DNA of 6,571 nt, taken from NCBI GenBank assembly GCA_009840715.1, contig VXNE01000631.1, positions 1 through 6,571 on the forward strand, given 5' to 3'. Positions 1-6,010 of the stretch are shown one piece after another. The position numbers were made by a program, and so were the translations under genes. Source of the DNA: Gammaproteobacteria bacterium (GTDB lineage Bacteria; Pseudomonadota; Gammaproteobacteria; Pseudomonadales; Azotimanducaceae). The notes below the pieces were generated by a model. It did not search any database. It was not told where the DNA came from and worked only from the letters and a program-made list of their open reading frames with translations. How positions within the stretch are numbered: the stretch's first letter is position 1; each line of letters opens with the position of its first letter.

Positions 1-67
1 CCCCTCCCCCGCCGCCCCCCGCCGCCCCCCCCCCCCCCCGCCCCCGCCCCCCCCCCCCCCCCCCCCC
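1..67. other. C-homopolymer stretch, probable contig-end artefact
   Basis: These bases are almost entirely C, with a few G and one T, and end abruptly at the ordinary sequence AAGAAAAGAG. No codon pattern or repeat unit is visible. A run of this purity at the very edge of a window is typical of low-quality read ends, such as the poly-G produced by two-colour sequencers read on the other strand. I infer an assembly artefact rather than genomic DNA. Confidence 0.75.
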
Positions 68-80
68 AAGAAAAGAGCCC

Positions 81-419
81 TCAGCCCTCGCGTCTGCCGA
101 GGCGGTCCTCGAGCCGCGTCATCCAGGCATGGATGTGATGTCGGGTCCACGGGATGTCGAGCGCGATGAAGGCAACCCCCAGGGGCAGCATCCAGAAGCC
201 GACGACGGGGAGAAACCCGAACACGCCGCCGACCATCAGGAGTACTCCGACGAGGCTGCGGATGCCGACCGGAACGTGGCGTTCCCCCCACTGGAGCGTG
301 CGCAGGGTCGTCTTCGCGATGCGGCGCCGAAGGGAACCCCGTGGAAGCGTGGCCGGGTCCGGGGCGCCACCGTGCGACGTGCCGTCGATCGGGGCCGACC
401 CGTCGGGTCGTCGTGCCAC
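81..419 (-). CDS. Small PGPGW-like inner-membrane protein, function unknown
   Basis: This 112-residue protein has a charged, proline-rich N-terminus (about 1-48) and a hydrophobic stretch at about 51-89 that can form two short membrane segments. A basic, amphipathic tail follows (about 92-112). The core around residues 67-90, with GFLPVVGFWMLPLG followed by ALDIP, resembles the short putative transmembrane proteins grouped as PGPGW (Pfam PF09656-like). The PGPGW motif itself is not literally present. The start is GTG at 417-419, supported by AGGA six bases upstream (426-429), which fits entirely in the 11-base gap after the MBL gene. That spacing suggests translation from the same mRNA as the MBL hydrolase. 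The family has no established biochemical role. The gene is real with good confidence; the family name is tentative. The stop codon lies 13 bases from the C-rich artefact, so anything further downstream is lost. Confidence 0.72.
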   Translation of the reverse strand: MARRPDGSAPIDGTSHGGAPDPATLPRGSLRRRIAKTTLRTLQWGERHVPVGIRSLVGVLLMVGGVFGFLPVVGFWMLPLGVAFIALDIPWTRHHIHAWMTRLEDRLGRREG

Positions 420-425
420 GAGAGG

Positions 426-429
426 TCCT
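426..429 (-). promoter_or_regulatory. Ribosome binding site for the PGPGW-like gene
   Basis: On the minus strand AGGA lies six bases before the GTG at 419 and begins two bases after the stop codon of the MBL gene. It decides the unusual GTG start, because no ATG is available at a sensible position. Confidence 0.55.
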
Positions 430-430
430 G

Positions 431-1546
431 TCAGACCATCATTGGCCGGTCGTCGGGCGCGTCGTGCTGGTCAGGGTGCGCGCGCCGGGCGAGGTCCGGG
501 TCGATCGAGAGGAAGCGATAGCGCCCGTCCTCGTGCAGCGTGCGCTCGAGGCGGTTGCGGTGCATCAGGAGGTGGCAGTGCGCGATGGCCTCGCCGAGGG
601 CCATCATGGTCTGGCGCGCGTCGAGTTCGCGGGCGAAGAGCACGGGGAGCAGGTCCTTGGCCACCTGCGGCTCGACACAGCTCTCCTCGATGGCCAGCAG
701 CCGGTCCTCGTGGTGGCTGATGAGCTGCCGGAGGCGTTCCCGCACGCCGCGGAAAGGCAGGTTGTGGGCCGGCAGCACCAGCGTGTCGGGGGGCGTGTCC
801 AGGAACTTGTCGTGCGACTCCATCCAGAACTGCAGCGGGTTCGCCTCGGGTTCGGTCGGGTGCACGCTCACGTTGGAGGTGATGATCGGCAGGATCTGGT
901 CGCCCGAGATCATGATGCCGAGGGCCTTGCAGTGCAGGCACGCGTGCTCCGGCGAGTGCCCGGAGCCCACGACGACCTGCCAGTCGTGGTGGCCGATGGA
1001 GAGCACGTCGCCGTCCTGCAGCCGGTGGTAGCCCATCGGCATTTCCGGCATCGACATGCCCTCGCTCGAACGTCGGGACCACATGACCGCGAGCTGCTCG
1101 AGGTAGTCGCGCGGCATGCCGTAGCGCTCGTAGAACACCGCGCCCTGCCAGCTCGAGTGCGAACCGCCGCCGAAACTACCGCCGGACGAGTAGGCGCGCG
1201 CCTGGTAGTACTCGGTGCGGGTCATGTAGAGCGGGCAGCGGAAGCGTTCGGTGATGTTGCCCGCCTGCCCGATATGGTCCGGGTGCATGTGCGTGCAGAT
1301 GACGCCGAGGACGGGACGCCCGCCGAACTCCTCCGTGAAGATCTCGTCCCAGAGTTCGGCGGTCCGTTCCGTGCCGAGCCCCGTGTCCACGACGTACCAC
1401 CCGCCCTCGTCCTCGAGCAGGTAGAGGTTGATGTGGTTCAGGGAGCCGCCCATCGGCATGGTCAGCCAGCGGACGCCGTCGGCGACTTCCACGGTCGTCC
1501 CCGGGGCGGGGTGCGTGTCGTACGGGTAGATGAGTTCGCGTTGCAT
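431..1546 (-). CDS. MBL-fold metallo-hydrolase with C-terminal winged-helix domain
   Basis: The protein has 371 residues from the ATG at 1546. An in-frame GTG at 1564 would add six residues, but no Shine-Dalgarno is seen before it. The metallo-beta-lactamase domain has the full dinuclear metal set, numbered from ATG: THMHPDHIG at about 85-93 supplies the HxHxDH ligands, SGHSPEH gives the third histidine at about 197, SGDQ the bridging aspartate at about 216 and PAHN the last histidine at about 261. A helical insert (about 110-180) sits between the first motifs. The tail (about 265-345, from FRGVRERL through HHEDRLL to RTLHEDG) matches the small winged helix (BLACT_WH-like) found in LACTB2 and related hydrolases. 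It is soluble, with no signal peptide. Members hydrolyse esters, thioesters, lactones or phosphodiesters, and the substrate here is unknown. It lies between the DUF5916 gene and the PGPGW-like gene on the same strand. Confidence 0.93.
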   Translation of the reverse strand: MQRELIYPYDTHPAPGTTVEVADGVRWLTMPMGGSLNHINLYLLEDEGGWYVVDTGLGTERTAELWDEIFTEEFGGRPVLGVICTHMHPDHIGQAGNITERFRCPLYMTRTEYYQARAYSSGGSFGGGSHSSWQGAVFYERYGMPRDYLEQLAVMWSRRSSEGMSMPEMPMGYHRLQDGDVLSIGHHDWQVVVGSGHSPEHACLHCKALGIMISGDQILPIITSNVSVHPTEPEANPLQFWMESHDKFLDTPPDTLVLPAHNLPFRGVRERLRQLISHHEDRLLAIEESCVEPQVAKDLLPVLFARELDARQTMMALGEAIAHCHLLMHRNRLERTLHEDGRYRFLSIDPDLARRAHPDQHDAPDDRPMMV

Positions 1547-1553
1547 CGCTTCG

Positions 1554-1581
1554 ATTATAGCCACGGGCCGATGGTGGTCAG
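1554..1581 (-). promoter_or_regulatory. Candidate leaderless promoter for the MBL gene
   Basis: On the minus strand an exact TATAAT (1559-1554) lies seven bases before the ATG at 1546. A weak -35 element, CTGACC (1581-1576, four of six consensus bases), stands 16 bases further upstream and overlaps the stop codon of the DUF5916 gene. With normal -10 to start spacing, transcription would begin at or next to the A of the ATG, giving an mRNA without a leader. No Shine-Dalgarno is well placed before this ATG, which fits. The arrangement is seen in the sequence; activity is inferred. Confidence 0.55.
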
Positions 1582-3749
1582 AACACGTCGAATATGTAGC
1601 TGTACTTCAGGATGACCTCGCGCTGCCGTTGACTCCCGGCGAACCCGCTGCGCCCGAAGACGCGCTCGGTTTCCGTCTCGTTGTACACGAGGTAGAGGCC
1701 GGCGCTGGCGGACTGCAGCCACGCGAACCGGACGTTCGTGGCGAGCACGTCGTCCTGGGCGTTGTGCTGCACGAGGGCCTGCAGGGAGATCTTCGGCGTG
1801 AACGAATAGCTGACGCGGACCTGCGAGAGCGTGACGTCGAAGTCGCCTCCGGGGAGCCGGTAGTCGGAGTGCTGCACCGACAGCGCTGCGCCGAGCGCGT
1901 CGCCGCCCCGGTAGTTCAGCGAACTGCTGACGGTGACCTGCTCCCCGCCGAAGGCCCCCCCGGCGCGGATGAAGGTGTTGCTGTAGAAGCGCCTGCCGGG
2001 GTTCGTGTTGACGCCGGTCATCAACTCCTTGTGCTTGTAGCGCCCGACCGGCACGGTGACCCCACGCGCGATCTCGAAGGGCTCGCGGACCCCTTCCTCC
2101 GTCCAGTTCACCGCGGTGAACGCAAAGATGCCGTTCTTCCATTGCCAAGTGTTGTCGAGGTGCAGGTAGCCGGTCTCCAGGTACCCGTCGGACTTGGTGA
2201 AGCGCCGGTAGGTCACGTGCGGAACCATCTGGAGCAACCCCCACAAGGAGCGAGGCCGGACTCGGCGGCCGAGGTAGCCTTCGACCTTCCGGTAGTCGCG
2301 GCGCGCCAGGAACCCCACTTCCGGGTTGAAGCCCCGGCCGACCTCGGTCACGCTGCCCCGAGCCGTCCACGTCACGGATTCGTAGTTGCCGGCGAACCGA
2401 AACGCCCGGTCTTCGTCGTCGATCCCGGGCGTGTCGGTCTGCGCAACGAACGCCTCGATCCTGCCGACCGCGCCGATGCCCCAGCGGCCGTCGACCGCGT
2501 AGGTCCGGTGGTCGTGGTCCGGATTGTCCCGGCCCACGACGAGCAGCCCGGCGGCGGAGCGCTCGCCCAGGCTCTGCCGCATGCGCACCACCGAGAAATC
2601 GTCCGCGGGCATCTCGCCGAGTTCGCCGGCGCGCATGCGGAGTACCCCGATGTGGGTCGAACCCACCTTGCCGGAGAGCCGCGCGCCCGCGTCGACGGGC
2701 AGCCGCTGTCCGTTGCGGCCGATGCCGATGCGCCGGCTGAAGAAGAGCTCCACCTCGGAAGGCTCGCCCACGGTGAACAGCCCGGCGTTTTCGAGGAAGA
2801 ACGGGCGCTTCTCGGGGAAGAAGAGGCTGAACCGGTCCAGGTTGACCTGCTGTTCGTCCGCCTCCACCTGCGCGAAGTCGGTGTTGTAGGTCAGGTCGAG
2901 GGTCAGGCTCGGGGTGATCGAGTACTTCAGGTCGACGCCCAGCTCCTGCTCGTCGCCGTGCGCGTCGCCATGATCGATCCTCCTGCCCAGGGCGTAGGGC
3001 GTGACGGCAAGGCTCCGGTGCGCGGGCACGGCGATGCCTTCGACGGTCCCCGCCAGTGCGATCCGCTCCAGCCCGAACTGGTGGGGCAGGGGCGCCCAGA
3101 AGGCGATCTCGTTGTGCCTGCGGATCACGCGCTCGAAGTTGACGCCCCAGCTCTGCACGTTGCCGTCGCCGTACCGCAGCGACGAGAAAGGGATGGCCAT
3201 CTCGGCGCTCCAGCCGGTCTCGGACACGCGGGCGCGCACGTCCCAGACGGCGTCCCAGTCCTGGTTGAAGCCGGGCATGGAGCGGAAGGTGCGCGTGCCC
3301 TCGAAGTCGATCTGCGCGTCGTACTGGACGCCGGCGGGATTGGTGCCGAACACGAAGCCGGTCTGGCGGTCGAGGAACGTGTCGAACACCAGGCGGAAGC
3401 TGTCGGCGTCGTCGAGCCCCGAGTCGCGCCGGGTGTCCGACACCACGATGGCTTCCGGGCTGCGGTCGTGGCACACGACTCCGACGTACAGCACGTCGTC
3501 CGTGAAGCCGAGGAACACCTCCGTCCGCTCCGAGGCCGGCGCGCCGGCCTGGGGCTGGATCTGCACGAAGCCCGTGAGCGGCTCGACGGTGCGCCACGCG
3601 TCGTCGGCGAGCACGACGCCGTCGAGGACGGGGGCCTGCTCGAGCGGATGGGCGCGGCCGGTCGGCGCTCCCTGGGCGCCGAGGCTGCCGAGGACGACGA
3701 GGAGTACGAGGAAACGAATCGGAAGTGCCCAGGGAAGGAAACGAGGCAT
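1578..3749 (-). CDS. CBM9-like/DUF5916 outer-membrane beta-barrel protein
   Basis: The protein has 723 residues. Residues 1-28 form a signal peptide: arginines at 3 and 12, then a hydrophobic core FLVLLVVLGSLG ending near AQGA. Residues about 38-225 match the family 9 carbohydrate-binding-like fold (PVLDGVVLADDAW, then FVQIQPQAGAPASERTEV, then DTFLDRQTGFVFGTNPAG). Residues about 275-345 carry the DUF5916 signature: DFAQVEADEQQVNLDRF, FFPEKRPFFLENAG and LFFSRRIGIG. The rest is alternating beta-strand sequence with aromatic girdles, ending YSYIFDVF. A terminal phenylalanine after a beta-strand is the usual outer-membrane assembly signal. The length is within the family's range. It is probably exported and inserted by the BAM complex, and its ligand or transport role is not known. 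The start at 3749 is chosen because the signal peptide begins there; the frame stays open far upstream, but only antisense to the amidohydrolase. No good Shine-Dalgarno precedes it. Confidence 0.9.
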   Translation of the reverse strand: MPRFLPWALPIRFLVLLVVLGSLGAQGAPTGRAHPLEQAPVLDGVVLADDAWRTVEPLTGFVQIQPQAGAPASERTEVFLGFTDDVLYVGVVCHDRSPEAIVVSDTRRDSGLDDADSFRLVFDTFLDRQTGFVFGTNPAGVQYDAQIDFEGTRTFRSMPGFNQDWDAVWDVRARVSETGWSAEMAIPFSSLRYGDGNVQSWGVNFERVIRRHNEIAFWAPLPHQFGLERIALAGTVEGIAVPAHRSLAVTPYALGRRIDHGDAHGDEQELGVDLKYSITPSLTLDLTYNTDFAQVEADEQQVNLDRFSLFFPEKRPFFLENAGLFTVGEPSEVELFFSRRIGIGRNGQRLPVDAGARLSGKVGSTHIGVLRMRAGELGEMPADDFSVVRMRQSLGERSAAGLLVVGRDNPDHDHRTYAVDGRWGIGAVGRIEAFVAQTDTPGIDDEDRAFRFAGNYESVTWTARGSVTEVGRGFNPEVGFLARRDYRKVEGYLGRRVRPRSLWGLLQMVPHVTYRRFTKSDGYLETGYLHLDNTWQWKNGIFAFTAVNWTEEGVREPFEIARGVTVPVGRYKHKELMTGVNTNPGRRFYSNTFIRAGGAFGGEQVTVSSSLNYRGGDALGAALSVQHSDYRLPGGDFDVTLSQVRVSYSFTPKISLQALVQHNAQDDVLATNVRFAWLQSASAGLYLVYNETETERVFGRSGFAGSQRQREVILKYSYIFDVF

Positions 3750-3753
3750 TATA
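3748..3753 (-). promoter_or_regulatory. Exact TATAAT overlapping the DUF5916 start codon
   Basis: On the minus strand the bases read TATAATG, so the hexamer runs into the ATG of the barrel gene. A promoter using it would start near 3741, inside the gene and past the ATG, and no good -35 is visible. It might instead be part of a divergent promoter for the plus-strand operon, where the same bases read CATTAT or TATAGG (each four of six), again without a clear -35. It is the only AT-rich spot in or next to the 57-base divergent gap 3750-3806, which must hold or adjoin the promoters of both operons. Confidence 0.25.
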
Positions 3754-3792
3754 GGCGGTGCGCCGGCACGTCGCCGCGCCCCGTATGCGGGC

Positions 3793-3799
3793 AGAGGAA
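3793..3799 (+). promoter_or_regulatory. Ribosome binding site of the amidohydrolase gene
   Basis: AGAGGAA contains GAGGA eight bases before the ATG at 3807. It favours that start over the second in-frame ATG at 3816 and over the long upstream extension of the overlapping frame. Confidence 0.6.
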
Positions 3800-3806
3800 C
3801 TGACCG

Positions 3807-5033
3807 ATGAGCGAGATGACCGTATTCGAAAACGCCCGGCTGTTCGACGGCCACGACACGGCGGAGTCGATGCACGTGCTGGTGGAAGGCAACCGGATCC
3901 GCGAGGTGGCGGACCACCCGATCACGGCAGCGGACGCGGACGTCATCGACTGCGCCGGCCGGACGCTGATGCCCGGCATGATCGACTGCCACGTGCACGT
4001 CTACATCAGCAGCCTGCGCGGCTCGGCCAAGTCGGCCCTGCCCACGTACTACTCCCACTACGCCTCGAAGTTCCTGGCCAACATCCAGGGCTGCGGTTTC
4101 ACGACGGTGCGAGATATCGCGGGAGGCGACCATGGCCTCGCTTATGCCCTCGACAGCGGCTTCATCGAGGGCCCGCGCTACTTCTACGGGGGCTACGCGA
4201 TCTCGCAGACCGGCGGGCACGGCGACCTGCGGCCGCCGGAACAGGGCATGCCCGTCTGCACCTGCGGCGCCGAGCACAGCCTCATCGCCGTGCTCGCGGA
4301 CGGCGTGGACGAGTGCATCAAGGCGGTGCGGGAAGAACTGCGCAAGGGGGCGCACCACATCAAGATCATGGGTTCCGGCGGGGTGATGTCGCCGGGCGAC
4401 CCGGTGGACCGGATGCAGTTCTCGGATGCCGAGATCACGGCCATCGTGGAGGAGGCCGAGCGGCACGGCGTCTACGTGGCGGCCCACTGCCACCCGGACG
4501 AAGCCGTGCTGCGCTGCGCGCGGCTCGGCGTGCGCACGATCGAGCACGGCACGCTGACCTCCGACGCCACGGCGCGGGAACTGGTCGGCCTCGGCACGTA
4601 CGTCGTGCCGACCCTGTCCGTCATGGGGGCCATCATGGAGGACGGCCGGGCGATGGGGATCCCGCGCCGCAACATCGAGAAGCTCCGGGTGGTGTACGGC
4701 GACACGATGACCTGTCTGGAGGCGATGAAGAACGCCGGCGTCAAGCTCGCCTTCGGCACCGACCTCCTCGCGGAACAGCACACGCGCCAGGGGACCGAGT
4801 TCACCATGCGGAGCGAAGTCTTCTCGCCCGTCGAGATCCTGCGCCAGGCGACGAGCACCGCGGCCGAGGTCGTGCGCATGGAGGGCGAGATCGGCTGCAT
4901 CCGCGAGGGCGCGTACGCGGACTTGCTCGTCGTGGACGGCGACCCGACGCGGGACATCGGGCTGCTGGCTTCCGACGGCGCCGACCTGTCGGTCGTCATG
5001 CGGGACGGGCGTTTCGTGAAGCGCCGCATCTGA
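3807..5033 (+). CDS. Metal-dependent amidohydrolase (imidazolonepropionase/prolidase-like)
   Basis: This 408-residue cytoplasmic enzyme has no signal peptide. An N-terminal beta-sandwich part (about 1-55) leads to the TIM-barrel core of the amidohydrolase superfamily. Metal ligands seen are HxH at H62 and H64 in DCHVHV, K186 in HHIKIMGSGG (the likely carboxylated lysine bridging two metals), H227 in AAHCHP, H247 in TIEHG and D319 in FGTDLL. The segment ISQTGGHGD (about 133-140) and the Gly-rich SGGVMSPGDP are typical of the COG1228/cd01299 group, which includes Xaa-Pro and Xaa-Arg dipeptidases and ochratoxin-type amidases. The end (about 355-408) returns to the sandwich, with AYADLLVVDGDP. 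The length is normal and all catalytic positions are present, so it should be active on an amide or peptide-like bond; the substrate cannot be read. It heads a two-gene operon with the esterase 20 bases downstream, and is divergent from the barrel gene. Confidence 0.94.
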   Translation: MSEMTVFENARLFDGHDTAESMHVLVEGNRIREVADHPITAADADVIDCAGRTLMPGMIDCHVHVYISSLRGSAKSALPTYYSHYASKFLANIQGCGFTTVRDIAGGDHGLAYALDSGFIEGPRYFYGGYAISQTGGHGDLRPPEQGMPVCTCGAEHSLIAVLADGVDECIKAVREELRKGAHHIKIMGSGGVMSPGDPVDRMQFSDAEITAIVEEAERHGVYVAAHCHPDEAVLRCARLGVRTIEHGTLTSDATARELVGLGTYVVPTLSVMGAIMEDGRAMGIPRRNIEKLRVVYGDTMTCLEAMKNAGVKLAFGTDLLAEQHTRQGTEFTMRSEVFSPVEILRQATSTAAEVVRMEGEIGCIREGAYADLLVVDGDPTRDIGLLASDGADLSVVMRDGRFVKRRI

Positions 5034-5039
5034 CGGGAG

Positions 5040-5045
5040 AAGGAG
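5040..5045 (+). promoter_or_regulatory. Perfect Shine-Dalgarno AAGGAG of the esterase gene
   Basis: AAGGAG lies eight bases before the ATG at 5054 and just after the amidohydrolase stop (5031-5033). It fixes the esterase start. The frame is open from about 3758, but that extension only shadows the amidohydrolase in another frame. Confidence 0.8.
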
Positions 5046-5053
5046 AGCGAACG

Positions 5054-5923
5054 ATGAGCAGGGCATACGGGCTGCACGGCAGCGACTGTTTCGAGTTGGG
5101 GTCCGATCACGTGGGAGACCGGTTCGAGGTCTTCGTGGCGCATCCGGTGGATCTGCCGGGGATGCCGTTGTCGGGGCCGCCGCGCGTCGTCTACTGCGTG
5201 GATGCGGAGGTGTACGGAGTCCAGCTCGTCGAGATCGCGCGTTACCTGACGGTGGACCCGAGCCGGAGCATCGAGCCGTTCCTGGTGGTCGGGATCGGTT
5301 ACCCCGACGACGTTCGGGAGCGGACTCCGCCCATGCGGTTGCGCAACCGGGACCTCGTGACCCCGGGGACGCCGATCCCGGACTGGGTCGTCGAGGCCCT
5401 GGGCGGCGCCGGCCCGGAGCCCGCGTCGGATCGCTTCCTCGCGTTCAGCGAGGAGGAACTGGACCCGGTGATCCGGGAGCGATACGAGCACGATGCGAGC
5501 GCCACCGGACTCTGCGGGGATTCCTACGGCGGTCTGTTCGGCCTGTACACCCTCTTCCGGCAGAGTCCTCTCTTTACCCACTACCTGATCGGCAGCCCCG
5601 GGGCCGTGCTGGACGACGACCCGGTGTTCGCAGTGGAAGCCGCCCAGTTCGCGGCCGGCGTCCCGCTCAAGGGTCGTGCCTACTTCTCCATCGGCGAGCA
5701 CGAACAGGCGGATTCGGGGACGGCCTACGAGACGCTCGGCAAGAACTACCTGTGCCTCGCGGCCCTGCTTCGGGAACGGGCGTACCCGGATCTCGCCTGG
5801 ACGGCGGAGATCATCCCGGGCGAGACCCACGCTTCCGTCATCCCGTTCGCGCTGTCGCGGGGGATGCGTTGGCTGTTCGAACGGGACGGGCTGCCGCTCG
5901 CGCCGGTGCGGACGCTGGACTGA
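5054..5923 (+). CDS. Alpha/beta-hydrolase esterase (Esterase D/COG2819-like)
   Basis: This 289-residue soluble protein of the putative esterase family (PF00756/COG2819, which includes IroE- and BesA-type enzymes) has no signal peptide. VVGIGYP (about 78-84) and the following arginine-rich NRDLVTPG (about 98-105) are the usual oxyanion-side landmarks. FLAFSEEELDPVI (about 128-140) precedes the nucleophile elbow GDSYGG with Ser157. The acid is probably E215 in SIGEHE, and the catalytic histidine is H259 in GETHAS. The triad is complete, so an active serine hydrolase acting on an ester or short acyl group is likely; the substrate is unknown. It is translated from a strong Shine-Dalgarno 20 bases after the amidohydrolase, so the two are probably co-transcribed and may act on one compound in turn, or on ester and amide forms of related compounds. 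That pathway link is inferred only from the layout. No clear rho-independent terminator with a T-tract follows. Confidence 0.92.
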   Translation: MSRAYGLHGSDCFELGSDHVGDRFEVFVAHPVDLPGMPLSGPPRVVYCVDAEVYGVQLVEIARYLTVDPSRSIEPFLVVGIGYPDDVRERTPPMRLRNRDLVTPGTPIPDWVVEALGGAGPEPASDRFLAFSEEELDPVIRERYEHDASATGLCGDSYGGLFGLYTLFRQSPLFTHYLIGSPGAVLDDDPVFAVEAAQFAAGVPLKGRAYFSIGEHEQADSGTAYETLGKNYLCLAALLRERAYPDLAWTAEIIPGETHASVIPFALSRGMRWLFERDGLPLAPVRTLD

Positions 5924-5969
5924 AATGCCTGCAGGCTGGAGCGGGGGCGATCACGGCTGCATGTCCTTG

Positions 5970-6010
5970 GGGGTGACACAGGGAACGTGATCGGGTTGAC
6001 CTGTGACCCC
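5970..6010 (+). repeat. Imperfect inverted repeat over the inferred vapC start
   Basis: The left arm GGGGT-GA-CACAGG (5970-5982) pairs with the right arm CCTGTGACCCC (6000-6010). This gives eleven base pairs with a two-base GA bulge and a 17-base loop. The right arm contains the GTG (6003-6005) inferred as the start of the broken toxin gene. No T-tract follows, so it is a poor intrinsic terminator. It could be an operator remnant or a translation-hiding hairpin, or chance. Confidence 0.4.

Noticed and set aside
1..67. G-quadruplex or telomere-like structure on the minus strand
   Set aside because: There is no regular repeat unit; the position at the window edge favours an artefact.
76..89. 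Tandem 7-base repeat AGCCCTC at the end of the PGPGW-like gene
   Set aside because: There are only two copies, it lies across the stop codon, and no hairpin or terminator can be formed from it.
341..1615. Long plus-strand open frame opposite the MBL gene
   Set aside because: It is an antisense shadow; the minus strand carries the complete metal-binding motif set.
1530..3803. Long plus-strand open frame opposite the barrel gene
   Set aside because: It is a GC-rich antisense shadow of a gene with DUF5916 motifs, with no domain resemblance and no Shine-Dalgarno.
3758..5053. Upstream extension of the esterase frame
   Set aside because: It is arginine- and glycine-rich low-complexity translation overlapping the amidohydrolase; a perfect AAGGAG and the family's normal length fix the start at 5054.
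3750..5066. N-terminal extension of the barrel gene's frame across the whole amidohydrolase region (minus strand)
   Set aside because: It is antisense to a gene with a full catalytic motif set, has no recognisable domain, and a clear signal peptide starts at 3749.
5927..5936. 10-bp perfect palindrome GCCTGCAGGC just after the esterase stop
   Set aside because: It has no loop and no T-tract, and short GC-rich palindromes are expected by chance; not enough to call a terminator or operator.
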